Part shown: in pieces, positions 23,622 through 32,140 of the stretch
Layout of the letters: the number at the start of each line of letters is the position of its first letter
Numbering within the stretch: the stretch's first letter is position 1
Assembly (NCBI RefSeq): GCF_001524445.2
Contig: NZ_CP013419.1
Location: 1 to 64,000 of the forward strand
DNA from: Burkholderia savannae
GTDB lineage: Bacteria; Pseudomonadota; Gammaproteobacteria; Burkholderiales; Burkholderiaceae
Direction of reading: 5' to 3'
Length of the DNA stretch: 64,000 bases
Translations under genes and position numbers: made by a program
The notes under the pieces: model-generated
What the model was told of the DNA's origin: nothing
Seen by the model: the letters and a program-made list of their open reading frames with translations, nothing else
Databases searched by the model: none

Positions 23622-25010
23622 ATGCCCGCAAACATCCTGAACCTGCCGGCCTACGCCGTATTGGCAGTCGAGCAGAACGACCACGACTACCACGTGAACG
23701 TCGAGGTCAAGCAACCCCCCACACAATGCCCCCACTGCAATTCCGATCACCTGGTCGGCTTCGGCCGCCGTGAGCAGCTCGTCCGGGACCTGCCGATGCA
23801 CGGCAAGCGGGTGGGCATGTACGTCGGCACCCGGCGCATGCAGTGCCGCGCCTGCAGCAAGACGTTCAGCGAGCCGCTGCCGGAAGTCGATGAGAAGCGC
23901 GCGATGACCAAGCGCCTGGTGGACTGGATCGGCCGCCAGGCGATCAAACGGACCTTCGCCAGCATCGCCGAGGAAGTCGGCATCGTCGAGAGCACAGTGC
24001 GCTCAGTCTTCCGGGACTACGTGAATGAACTGCAGCAGCACATCCGGTTCGAGACGCCGAAGTGGATGGGCATCGATGAGATTCACCTGATCCGCCCGCG
24101 AGGCGTCATCACGAACATCGCCAACAACACCATCGTCGAGCTGCTGCCGAACCGGAACAAGTCGACGGTGGAACGGTACTTCTACGGGCTCGAAGGGCGT
24201 GACAGGGTGCAATACGTCGCAATGGACATGTGGCGGCCGTACCGGGACGCCGCGCACGCCGTCCTGCCGCATGCGACGGTCATCGTGGACAAGTTCCACG
24301 TCGTGCGCATGGCCAACGACGCCGTGGAGTCCGTGCGCAAGGCCACCCGCAAGAACCTGACGGCCAAGCAGCGCCGCACGCTCATGCGCGACCGGTTCGT
24401 GCTGCTCAAGCGCGAGCGCGACCTGACCGATCAGGAGCGTCTGCTGATGGAAGGCTGGACGCTGAACTACCCGCTGCTCGGCGAGGCGTACCGGCTCAAG
24501 GAAGCCTTCTATGGCATCTACGACAGCGCGAGCCCGGACGAGGCGCATGATGCCTTCGGTGACTGGTACAGGTCCATCCCCCACGGCCTGCACGGGCACT
24601 TCGAGCCGCTGACCAAGGCGTTCCAAAACTGGATGCCGGAGATTCTTACGTACTTCGCTCACCCGATCACGAACGCCTACACGGAAAGCCTGAACAACCT
24701 GATCCGGGTGATGAACCGGCTGGGCCGGGGGTACAGCTTTGAAGCGCTGCGGGCGAAGATCCTGTTTGCCGAGGGGGCCTTCAAGCGGACCAACAGCCGG
24801 CCGAAGTTCGAGCGCCGCGTGCGGCCGGCGGATCTGAAGGAAGTGCTGGAGTACGGCGTGCCGGAAGATGCGGTGGCGATGACCGATCTGATCGTCGTGG
24901 AACCGCCCGAGAAGAAGCCGCGCGAGAAGTCCGGATCAACACAAGCGCCGAAGAACTACGGCGTGGACATATCAACACTGGCGCAGTTGATCGAGACGGG
25001 TGAAATCTGA
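23622..25010 (+). CDS. ISL3-family transposase-like protein
   Basis: A 462-residue ISL3-type protein; a 485-residue version starting at 23553 is possible. The N-terminal zinc ribbon has C-P-H-C and C-R-A-C. The helix-turn-helix region is I-A-E-E-V-G-I-V-E-S-T-V-R. The DDE core includes W-M-G-I-D-E-I-H, Y-V-A-M-D-M-W-R-P-Y and the terminal N-A-Y-T-E-S-L-N-N, so the catalytic acids appear intact. I found no terminal inverted repeats around it and it follows the small-gene array with no gap. It may be a stably resident or co-opted copy. Confidence 0.88.
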   Translation: MPANILNLPAYAVLAVEQNDHDYHVNVEVKQPPTQCPHCNSDHLVGFGRREQLVRDLPMHGKRVGMYVGTRRMQCRACSKTFSEPLPEVDEKRAMTKRLVDWIGRQAIKRTFASIAEEVGIVESTVRSVFRDYVNELQQHIRFETPKWMGIDEIHLIRPRGVITNIANNTIVELLPNRNKSTVERYFYGLEGRDRVQYVAMDMWRPYRDAAHAVLPHATVIVDKFHVVRMANDAVESVRKATRKNLTAKQRRTLMRDRFVLLKRERDLTDQERLLMEGWTLNYPLLGEAYRLKEAFYGIYDSASPDEAHDAFGDWYRSIPHGLHGHFEPLTKAFQNWMPEILTYFAHPITNAYTESLNNLIRVMNRLGRGYSFEALRAKILFAEGAFKRTNSRPKFERRVRPADLKEVLEYGVPEDAVAMTDLIVVEPPEKKPREKSGSTQAPKNYGVDISTLAQLIETGEI

Positions 25011-25046
25011 CCCGTTTCAACCGCGAAAAACGGATACCCTTTTTTC

Positions 25047-25301
25047 TTAATCGCCGGCGAAGATGAGTACCAGCAGCAGCACTAAGCGGAAGATACGCCA
25101 CGTGCCGCTGGCCCACAGCGCGCCGATTGCACCACCGAACAGAAACAGCATGGCGAGGTCGCTCGCCCCTGCCTTGTACATGAAACAGCCCGCCAGCCAG
25201 ATGGCCGAGCACATCATCACGATAATGAGGCGGCGCAAAACGAAGGGCAACGCATTGAAACCGCGTACGATGGCCGAAGTGAAGCCCCCGATCGTGCTCA
25301 T
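25047..25301 (-). CDS. Small membrane protein of unknown function
   Basis: An 84-residue protein with about three hydrophobic segments (L-I-I-V-M-M-C-S-A-I-W-L-A-G-C, L-A-M-L-F-L-F-G-G-A, F-R-L-V-L-L-L-V-L-I-F). Its ATG overlaps the stop of the 49-residue gene upstream (ATGA), so the two are coupled. Last gene of a minus-strand pair; converges with the ISL3-type gene. No family recognised. Confidence 0.6.
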   Translation of the reverse strand: MSTIGGFTSAIVRGFNALPFVLRRLIIVMMCSAIWLAGCFMYKAGASDLAMLFLFGGAIGALWASGTWRIFRLVLLLVLIFAGD

Positions 25302-25447
25302 TCTTCACCTTGGCGTTGAGCGGCAGAGAGCGCTTCTGCGCAGTAGTAGCCCGCGACCGCGAACGCAACTGCGCAGGCGAGAAAGAGCGGCGACGTGAGC
25401 TTGTCTACGATTTCACCGGTGCGAATCCACTCGATCAGTTCCAGCAT
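25298..25447 (-). CDS. 49-residue membrane protein
   Basis: Short gene on the minus strand. A GGAGA ribosome site precedes the ATG at 25447. The product starts M-L-E-L-I-E-W-I-R and has one hydrophobic helix (F-L-A-C-A-V-A-F-A-V-A-G-Y-Y). The stop overlaps the next start by four bases. Coupling and ribosome site support it as real. Confidence 0.6.
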   Translation of the reverse strand: MLELIEWIRTGEIVDKLTSPLFLACAVAFAVAGYYCAEALSAAQRQGEE

Positions 25448-25529
25448 GTTTTTCTCCTTATCTATCGGCGCAAGACATGGAACACGCCTTGGACACCGAC
25501 CTCACACAGCAATTTTCTCAGGCCTATAC

Positions 25530-25555
25530 AAAAAGCAAATCCCGAAAAATCGGGC
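25530..25555 (-). terminator. Probable terminator after the partition operon
   Basis: On the minus strand a C-C-C-G-A stem with a T-rich loop is followed by A-T-T-T-G-C-T-T-T-T-T, eleven bases beyond the stop of the 111-residue gene. Stem is short, so strength is uncertain. Confidence 0.5.
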
Positions 25556-25565
25556 TGGCCTAAGA

Positions 25566-25901
25566 TTAAAGCCACGTCCCGAGTTGATCGTGAAGCGCAT
25601 CGCCGAAGTCCGCGCTGTCGAGGTTTCCATCCCCAACGTGGATTACTTGAAAACCCTCGCTATCACCCGCACTTGAGTCGCGTAGCTGCGGTGCTTGTCG
25701 TGCCGCCGGCGGAGGGAGTGGCGTGGCCACTCGTGGTGCGGCGACGACGTGCCCGATCATTTCCAGACGCAGGGCTGATTCCGCCAGCGCCTTGAGGACG
25801 GCGGCCCGACGACGGGCCGTAGGACACGCGCTCAACCGCTCGAACAGCAGCGGCGACACGAGCTCGTTGATCGTGATGGTCATCTCGATCTTGTCGCTCA
25901 T
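25566..25901 (-). CDS. Probable partner protein of the ParM-like segregation ATPase
   Basis: A 111-residue protein nine bases downstream of the ParM-like gene. Its N-terminal 45 residues (I-E-M-T-I-T-I-N-E-L...R-R-A-A-V-L-K-A-L-A-E) have the strand-helix-helix pattern of a small DNA-binding domain, followed by an acidic, Pro-rich tail. In ParMRC and StbAB systems the second gene encodes the DNA-binding adaptor, and this gene has the matching position and size. The direct family match is unproven. Confidence 0.6.
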   Translation of the reverse strand: MSDKIEMTITINELVSPLLFERLSACPTARRRAAVLKALAESALRLEMIGHVVAAPRVATPLPPPAARQAPQLRDSSAGDSEGFQVIHVGDGNLDSADFGDALHDQLGTWL

Positions 25902-25910
25902 GCCACCTCC

Positions 25911-26915
25911 TTAACGACGCTCGCGGGCGATCGTCGATTCGCCGACCAGCAGGAATCCCCGCACGTTTGCAAGGCACGGCGCGTCGATCAATTCGATCAC
26001 CACGCGCGGGAAGGCGCGGCGGATCACCGCCGCATATAGTGCCGCTCCTCCACCGGACAGGATGATCGACCGGACGTTCGCCAGCCGGCCGACGTTGTTC
26101 TGCATTTCCTTCACGACGCCTGAAATCAGCGGTTGCGCTTGCTCGAGATAGGGTGCGAGATCAATGTTGGTGCCAAAGAAGAAGAACGGCGTCTGCTCAC
26201 GCAGCGCTTTGTCGATCCGCTCGATATCCTCCACTGCGTCGCCCTGGTCCCGGGCGATCAGCGACGCGATCCGCTGATAGATCTGCGATGCGCCGCCCGG
26301 CATACCGCTGCTGCGCTTGTCGTCCATCGTGAAACCGCTCGCGTAGACCCAATCGGTCGTGAAGTAACCGACGTCGACGACGAGATGCTCGACGTCCCGC
26401 GCGAAGCCACCTTGCCGACCGCTGGACGCGAGAACGAGCGAGCCGAGCGGCTGCGGGATCACCATGACCTTGTCGATCGTCACGCGGCCGGCGCCGAAAT
26501 CCAGTTCGCCAGTGAAGCGTTCCTTGAGTTCGGTCGCGTACTTCTTCATGTTGTGGACGGGTAGGCCGAGCACCAGGCGTTCGATGTGCGACACGCCTGC
26601 GAAGTGGATCGCGCCGAAGAGCAGCGCGGCGTAGTTGTCCGAGAGCACGTAGTCGTCCGCGAGTGCGCGCCCCGTGTTGCCGTAGGCGGCGGTCAGCGAG
26701 ACGTCGGGGCCGACCTCGTACTCGACTAGATCGATGACGATGGTGGCCACTTTGCGCGCGGTCAGGACACCTTCTCCGTAGCCGGCGATGGCGCGACTGG
26801 CAGCAAGCGGTGCGAGGGAAGGGAACATGCCTGCGACGATGGAATTGTTCGCGGCACGGTGGGCATACTTCGTGTTGCCGTAGCCGACGTCGATAGCAAA
26901 GACTGCGGTTTTCAA
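25911..26915 (-). CDS. ParM/StbA-like actin-type plasmid segregation ATPase
   Basis: An actin-like ATPase that would form filaments to separate element copies. The TTG at 26915 was chosen because a strong A-A-A-G-G-A-G site lies six bases upstream, giving 334 residues. Residues 7-14 (I-D-V-G-Y-G-N-T) are the phosphate-1 motif, V-V-D-V-G-Y-F-T-T-D is phosphate 2, and I-L-S-G-G-G-A-A is the adenosine motif. It belongs to the StbA/ParM group found on plasmids and conjugative elements. The partner gene follows at once and a phased repeat array lies upstream. Confidence 0.88.
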   Translation of the reverse strand: MKTAVFAIDVGYGNTKYAHRAANNSIVAGMFPSLAPLAASRAIAGYGEGVLTARKVATIVIDLVEYEVGPDVSLTAAYGNTGRALADDYVLSDNYAALLFGAIHFAGVSHIERLVLGLPVHNMKKYATELKERFTGELDFGAGRVTIDKVMVIPQPLGSLVLASSGRQGGFARDVEHLVVDVGYFTTDWVYASGFTMDDKRSSGMPGGASQIYQRIASLIARDQGDAVEDIERIDKALREQTPFFFFGTNIDLAPYLEQAQPLISGVVKEMQNNVGRLANVRSIILSGGGAALYAAVIRRAFPRVVIELIDAPCLANVRGFLLVGESTIARERR

Positions 26916-26956
26916 GGGTGACTCCTTTGGTCGATGGTTCATGGAAAGCAGGTGCA

Positions 26957-27105
26957 ATGTCGAATCTGAAGTCGACCTACGGTACGACCTAAATTCGAAA
27001 GTCCTAGATAAAGTCGGACATTGAGGATGGGTCGTCTCCGAAGTCGGACATAAAGTGGGAGATAGCAGAGCTGGGCCCGTCAATCTCCCGGATAAGGTCC
27101 GAGAT
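26957..27105. repeat. Paired 11-bp repeats with 42-bp period (candidate parC centromere)
   Basis: Copies of A-A-G-T-C-G-G-A-C-A-T or close variants start at 26957, 26969, 26999, 27011, 27041, 27053, 27083 and 27095. The starts alternate 12 and 30 bases apart, so pairs recur every 42 bases. The copies at 27011 and 27041 are identical; those at 26957 and 27083 are weak. It lies in the leader between the promoter motif at 27114 and the ParM-like start, the normal place for a partition site. Confidence 0.75.
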
Positions 27106-27113
27106 TGCGTGAT

Positions 27114-27147
27114 CCAGTCTATCGAGCGGGTCGCAAAGTCAAGTTTC
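27114..27147 (-). promoter_or_regulatory. Shared GAAACTTGACT-N17-GACTGG motif (site 3 of 4)
   Basis: On the minus strand G-A-A-A-C-T-T-G-A-C-T, 17 bases, then G-A-C-T-G-G. It points towards the partition operon, and transcription from it would cross the repeat array. Confidence 0.55.
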
Positions 27148-28433
27148 GGAAAGCCGTGCACTTCCCGTCAGCTTTCGCGCTGTCGAGCGTGACAAATCGG
27201 CCTATTCTTGGCATCACCTACCGCGTCATCGACGCATCGAACCCGAGCACCAGGCGCTCACACCTTCCTTCTGGCCCGTCCTGGGCCTTCTACGCAGTGA
27301 AATGTCCGGGCCGCACATTGACGCGGCCTTCTTTTGAAGCAAATCAAGTACACAGTGGTCCACCTTGAGGACCCCTGGACAGTGCGATATCCATACGATT
27401 GGCGGCGGTTTGTCGCAATGGGATGCAATGAGGACATGTGGACGCCGGACAGCGGACAGTTCACGTGGCCTCGATTGCGTCTACTCACGCCCTTTCAGCG
27501 AACGAGCTGGGTGCGTTCAGGAAGCCCGATACACCGCGGCCGACATGAACGTGCTTGGGGGCGGGGGAAGTCTTGCGATCCGGAGAAGCCGGCGTCGCGA
27601 TTCCCCGATTGGAAGAACGAACGGTAGGCGCAGCCGTAACCAAAATGCGCAACAGGAATTGCCCGGCACTTAGCCCGGCGCCGGCGACCGCGAGGATCGT
27701 CGACGCCGAGACGCGCAAGCGTCAGGCTGGCAGGGTAGCCACGAAGCTGGACTGGGCGGAGGCAATCCGCGCAGCGCGTCCGACAAGCGGGCGCGAAATG
27801 ATCGGTGACGGTTTGCGCGAAGCGGGGGCCGCGTCGGTCATGGCAGCAGGATGGACGGTCGGAACGCATGTACTTCCCATGCGTCGGGCTGATCGGATGG
27901 AATCGCTAAAGGACAGGAAGGGCGGGACCGCACCGGCGGATTCCGGCGGAGCCGCTTGCGCGATAGCGATGGCGGTAGAGGGATAGTCCAGCGTGGTGCC
28001 AGGTAGGGGCACGCAACGGACGGTTAAGGTGAACGTCTATGGGGCCGATCTGAACTGTCGGGAACACTCCGCGTTGTCTGACGCGAGGAAAGCCTGCGCG
28101 AAGCGGGCGCTGACGGTCGATGCCGAATTCCCAGCGCAGAGACGAATGTCCCACGCGCGGGTTGGGTTGAACGATGACACCTACCGCGTTGGAGTGATTT
28201 TCGACGCGTGGCGCCGCGGAGACCTGTGCTTGACGAAGCACCAGGGCTGTACGTTGTGTTCGCAAGCGGGAGTCGGCGTGAGCCCCTCGGGCCAGGGGCG
28301 ATGATGTCGTCGCGCCGAGATGTGGGACGACGTCGCGGGGAAACGCGACGTGCTTGGCATGACCGATTAATGGTATTGAGCGGCGGGTGATGTCCGCTGG
28401 GTGCAAGCGGCGTTGGCCGCAAGGAGTAGGAGT
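27148..28433. other. 1.3-kb region without a supported gene
   Basis: Several open frames exist, including a 143-residue one at 27555-27986, but they lack ribosome sites, recognisable domains or normal amino-acid composition, and minus-strand frames are equally long. It may be decayed DNA between the partition operon and the recombinase gene. Confidence 0.45.
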
Positions 28434-29582
28434 ATGGCTGCGATCCTCAACGTCCGAGCTGTTGTGGGCCGCTATCGACTGCCGCCGGAGTTTCGCGATG
28501 CACTGCTGGTGCTGTTCGATCAGCATGTCGCCGAGATCCACAGCACGACGAGGATCAGCAAACGTGCGTTGTCGATCAAGACGCAGGAATACCGGGCGAC
28601 CGCGATCTGCAAGGCGTTCGTCGAACTGCGTGACGGCGGGTTCGCCCTGCAAACGCCGTGGTCGTTGAAGGAGAAGCACATCGAGTACTTGATCGATCGA
28701 TGGGTGAAGGCTGAACAGTCCGGCGGCACGATCGAGAACAAGCTCACCTACTTGCGGGCACTCGCGCAGTGGCTAGGTAAGGCGAACCTCGTCGGCACGC
28801 TCGGCGACTACGTCGATCGCCGCGAGGCCGGCCTCGAGCGCAGCTACGTCGCAACCGAAGACAAATCGTGGGTGGGGAACGAGGTGGACGCGGCGGCCAA
28901 GATCGAAGAGATCGCGAAGACATGTCCATACACGGCTGTGCAACTCAAGCAGCAGGCCGCTTTTGGCTTGCGCGTCGAAGAGAGCTTCATGCTGCGTCCG
29001 GTGGAGGCGGTTCGCGATCCGAATGTACTGGCGGTGACGTGCGGGACAAAGGGCGGGCGGCCGCGGGAGGTGCCGATCGAACGGAAGGTTGCGATTCTCG
29101 AGGAAGCTGCGCGGCTGAGCAACGGCGTCACGGGGTCCACGATTCCAGTCGGCCGGACGTTGAAGCAGTGGCGCGACTGGTATTACTACGTGCTCGCCAA
29201 GCATGGCGTGACGAAAAGCGGGATCGGTGTGACGAGCCATGGGTTGCGTCACGAGTATCTGCAGACGCTCTACGAACAGGTCGCGGCAGCGCCGGCACCG
29301 ATCAAGGGATCGGCGGCGCGCCCGGATGCGGCCGCCCATGCGGAAGCCAAGCGCCGAGTGGTGGAGGCCGCTGGACACAGCCGCAAGTCGAAGGCGAATG
29401 CGTACCTGTCAACGTTTGTGCGGCAGGACATGCTGAAGAAAGCGCTGCCGACCGTCGAGAAAGTAGAAACGGCGCTCGACGCGGCCGGCGGGAACAAGAG
29501 TCATGCCGCGGCGGCGCTGGGCATTTCACGTCAGGCGCTGTATCGCATCCTGGGCATGCCCGGGAAAACTATGACAGGTTAA
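28434..29582 (+). CDS. Tyrosine recombinase (integrase) with C-terminal Fis-like helix-turn-helix
   Basis: A 382-residue integrase-domain protein; A-A-G-G-A-G lies upstream of the ATG at 28434. The catalytic core shows the first Arg in G-L-R-V-E-E-S, H-x-x-R in S-H-G-L-R-H-E-Y, a later His in A-G-H-S-R and the nucleophile Tyr in N-A-Y-L-S. The last 35 residues (N-K-S-H-A-A-A-A-L-G-I-S-R-Q-A-L-Y) form a Fis-type helix-turn-helix, an unusual addition for an integrase. It may act in element integration, dimer resolution or cargo mobility. No attachment site was identified. Confidence 0.82.
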   Translation: MAAILNVRAVVGRYRLPPEFRDALLVLFDQHVAEIHSTTRISKRALSIKTQEYRATAICKAFVELRDGGFALQTPWSLKEKHIEYLIDRWVKAEQSGGTIENKLTYLRALAQWLGKANLVGTLGDYVDRREAGLERSYVATEDKSWVGNEVDAAAKIEEIAKTCPYTAVQLKQQAAFGLRVEESFMLRPVEAVRDPNVLAVTCGTKGGRPREVPIERKVAILEEAARLSNGVTGSTIPVGRTLKQWRDWYYYVLAKHGVTKSGIGVTSHGLRHEYLQTLYEQVAAAPAPIKGSAARPDAAAHAEAKRRVVEAAGHSRKSKANAYLSTFVRQDMLKKALPTVEKVETALDAAGGNKSHAAAALGISRQALYRILGMPGKTMTG

Positions 29583-29636
29583 CTGAGGGGACAATCGGCA
29601 TTCGGCCACCAAGGGACAGTCGACTAGTTTCATCGA

Positions 29637-30431
29637 ATGACCGAAGTTCGGCGTATATTTGACGCCGAATGGGTCCGCCACGCGCGAGAAGGGAACGCAA
29701 TGCCGAACATACCCGCAATGCTTGTGGCCGCGCACGATATAAGGGCACAGATCGATGGGCTGCTGTTGCGTGGGCGCGTGCAGGATAGTGGCGAACATCG
29801 CGTCGCTGCAACGCTGTGTCTGACTATCGCCGAACAGTTTGCGGCGACCCTGCACTTGATAGAGGGCGGCTTCTCGTCCCATGCACCAGTCATGGTACGC
29901 TCAATGCTAGAGGGACATGCGAATCTGCTGAACCTAGTAAGCGACCCTGCATTCGTCGACCAGATCAGGTACGACAACGCGCGTGCCGATGTCGTGTTGT
30001 TCACTGAATATGCGGCGGACCCCGAGATGCAGGGCAACGCGGACGCGCAGGAAACATTGGCCAAATGGAAAGCCGATGCGGAACCGGTGCGCGATGAGTT
30101 GGAAGCGAAGGGCTATGGCAAGCTCGACGTGTACCAGCGATTCAAGAGAGCAAACATCTTGTCTACATACGTGGCCTACCGCGTCTTTTGCTCGTTCGCA
30201 CATAACCAACTCACAACATTGTTGGCGCGTCATGCTGACCGTTTCGAGCTTCGCTACCATGTCGAAGCGCCGAAAGCGCTAACTGCCAGCCTGCTGAATG
30301 TAGCCGTCAGCATTTTGTGCCAAGCGGTTGTAACGGCATCGCACTACACCGACCTGACCGACGCCGAGCTGCGGCAAGTAATCGACGCTGCCGACGCAAC
30401 ATGGAGCGCAGCGCAGGCACTCGTCGAGTAG
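29637..30431 (+). CDS. DUF5677-like protein
   Basis: A 264-residue helical protein, 54 bases after the integrase. The pattern H-A-P-V-M-V-R-S-M-L-E-G-H-A-N-L in the first half and C-S-F-A-H-N-Q-L in the second (the S-x-x-x-H motif) resembles DUF5677 proteins, which are often carried with mobile DNA. No enzymatic activity is established for the family. The start may also be the ATG at 29700. Assignment is from motif memory. Confidence 0.6.
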   Translation: MTEVRRIFDAEWVRHAREGNAMPNIPAMLVAAHDIRAQIDGLLLRGRVQDSGEHRVAATLCLTIAEQFAATLHLIEGGFSSHAPVMVRSMLEGHANLLNLVSDPAFVDQIRYDNARADVVLFTEYAADPEMQGNADAQETLAKWKADAEPVRDELEAKGYGKLDVYQRFKRANILSTYVAYRVFCSFAHNQLTTLLARHADRFELRYHVEAPKALTASLLNVAVSILCQAVVTASHYTDLTDAELRQVIDAADATWSAAQALVE

Positions 30432-30658
30432 GCCCCGGTTAGCTGGGCGGGCTGGAAGCGTAGTGCGCTGCATGGAGAGGGAAGCATGAGCGACCGGACC
30501 AGTCGCGCTACTTTACAAACGCCGGAGGGCAAGGCTCTAGTCGAGCGGCGTCCGTCATTGGTTGGCTGTAAGATCAGCGTTCACGGTCACCGATCGAGGT
30601 GATCGCGGTGCTGAACTGACTGATCAAATTCACAGAAATCCTCATATGTACTCGTGTT

Positions 30659-31756
30659 ATGGCTGGCATCCATACACTTAACGCGCGCGGCAACGTGCAG
30701 CTCCCGGTTATCCGGAAGCACTACGGCTGGACTGATTCGCGCACCTTCCATGAAATTCAGCGCTTTCACATCGATTTCCTAACGATCCTTCGCGCGAAGG
30801 GTGTCGACTACTCGTCACTCCGAAGTGCGCTGACGCCGCAGCCGACGAAGCACGAGGCGGCATTTCTTTTCGACGAGCATCGCTGCGAGAACACGTTCGT
30901 TCCGGGTGTGGAATGCGCCGACGCGCTGTTCAAGGCGCTCGACCGCAAAACGACGCACAGCATTCTTGGCGGCGAGTTGGTCGACGACAGGGACGAGATC
31001 GCACGCGCGCTGCTTCGCCGTTCAGCGATTGTCTCCAAAGACTTGAACTTCAAGCATCCATGCTTCTGCTACGTCATCTACGTCAACAACCTTTCCGAGG
31101 GCAGCGTCACCGCCATCGACAGCAAGCTACGGGCACACAAAGCCTACCTTGGCTACGTCCCTTGCACCTATGCAAGCCTTGCCAAGACATTCGTGTCGAT
31201 GCATCTCGTGAATCTGGTGATCAAGCAGGGAAATACCGTCATCCTCGGACATGAGGATGACCGGCCGAACACCGAGAACTGCAACCTGCATCTCCATGAC
31301 TACACAGCCCTTGGCCTCCAGCTAAAGAGCCTTCAGTCGATGTACTTCGACACCTTCTTGTCCTACAAGCCCGAGCAGATGTTCCTAAAGGAGTCGGACG
31401 ACGATCTTGAAATCGCGTTGCGAGCGATGTCTAAGGAGATCGCCCCGCTCGATGAGTTCGCAGTTGTCATCGAGGACGACAAATTCGAGAAGTATCTGAA
31501 GACCGTGAAGCTTGGGAAAATGATGAAAGCTGGCCTCGCCGACTTGACCAAAGCGGAGCTGGAGGCGGCTATCCGCGAGAAACTGCGGATGAGCTACCTG
31601 TACAACATGGAGTGGGTCGATGAGCCCACGCACCAGCTCAGCAAGTTCAACATCATGCTCGAATTCCCGAGGGCAGACGGGTATCCGGAGCGAATGGTCG
31701 TTTCCCTCGAATACCGGCCCGTCGAGCGCGTGCTGCGACTGGTGACGGTTTCATGA
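30659..31756 (+). CDS. 365-residue orphan protein in the cargo zone
   Basis: A long, well-formed soluble protein with normal composition but no family I recognise. Features: W-T-D-S-R-T-F-H-E-I near residue 24, a Cys/aromatic cluster F-K-H-P-C-F-C-Y-V-I-Y-V-N near residue 139, H-E-D-D-R-P-N-T-E-N-C-N-L-H-L-H-D-Y near residue 200 (rich in His/Asp, possibly metal binding), and a charged helical C-terminal third. No ribosome site is obvious at 30659. It stands between a DUF5677-like gene and the XRE-IetAS module, a setting typical of uncharacterised defence or stability genes. Confidence 0.65.
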   Translation: MAGIHTLNARGNVQLPVIRKHYGWTDSRTFHEIQRFHIDFLTILRAKGVDYSSLRSALTPQPTKHEAAFLFDEHRCENTFVPGVECADALFKALDRKTTHSILGGELVDDRDEIARALLRRSAIVSKDLNFKHPCFCYVIYVNNLSEGSVTAIDSKLRAHKAYLGYVPCTYASLAKTFVSMHLVNLVIKQGNTVILGHEDDRPNTENCNLHLHDYTALGLQLKSLQSMYFDTFLSYKPEQMFLKESDDDLEIALRAMSKEIAPLDEFAVVIEDDKFEKYLKTVKLGKMMKAGLADLTKAELEAAIREKLRMSYLYNMEWVDEPTHQLSKFNIMLEFPRADGYPERMVVSLEYRPVERVLRLVTVS

Positions 31757-32140
31757 GTTATCACGTTCTCGTGCGAACGCCGGGCCTTGATCTGCAGCCG
31801 AATCGTGCAATTCCAGAAGGTCACTGCACCGGAAGGTGTCGGTCTGATCGGCCACCGGTCTCCAAAAGTCGTGGGGATGTCGCGTCCGCTATTCGCTGCA
31901 TTGCGGCCGTTTAGCGGTATATGGCGAACGGCCACACTGGGTCGTAAACGGACATCGATTATGAGAGCAGGAAAGCCGCGAGCACGCCGTCGACCGACCA
32001 TCCATCGCGAAGACATGACTGGCGCATGGAGTGGCTCCCACGCAGAGGCGCGGCCTCAGCATCCTGTGACGACGCCGATCCTTGTTGTGGCCAAGACCGG
32101 CGACTCCCTCCCGCTGGTGCCAGCGGTGGCTGCGTAGCGG
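31757..32140. other. Region without a supported gene
   Basis: A 116-residue frame covers much of it but has no ribosome site and atypical Arg/Pro-rich composition. It precedes the antitoxin-like remnant. Confidence 0.4.

Noticed and set aside
27555..27986. 143-residue open frame in the gap before the integrase
   Set aside because: No ribosome site, no recognisable domain, and equally long frames on the other strand; composition is that of GC-rich non-coding DNA.
27906..28679. 257-residue minus-strand frame overlapping the integrase start
   Set aside because: Arg/His/Pro-rich antisense shadow; the plus-strand integrase with a ribosome site explains this region.
31787..32137. 116-residue plus-strand frame before the antitoxin-like remnant
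   Set aside because: No ribosome site and atypical composition; not supported as a gene.
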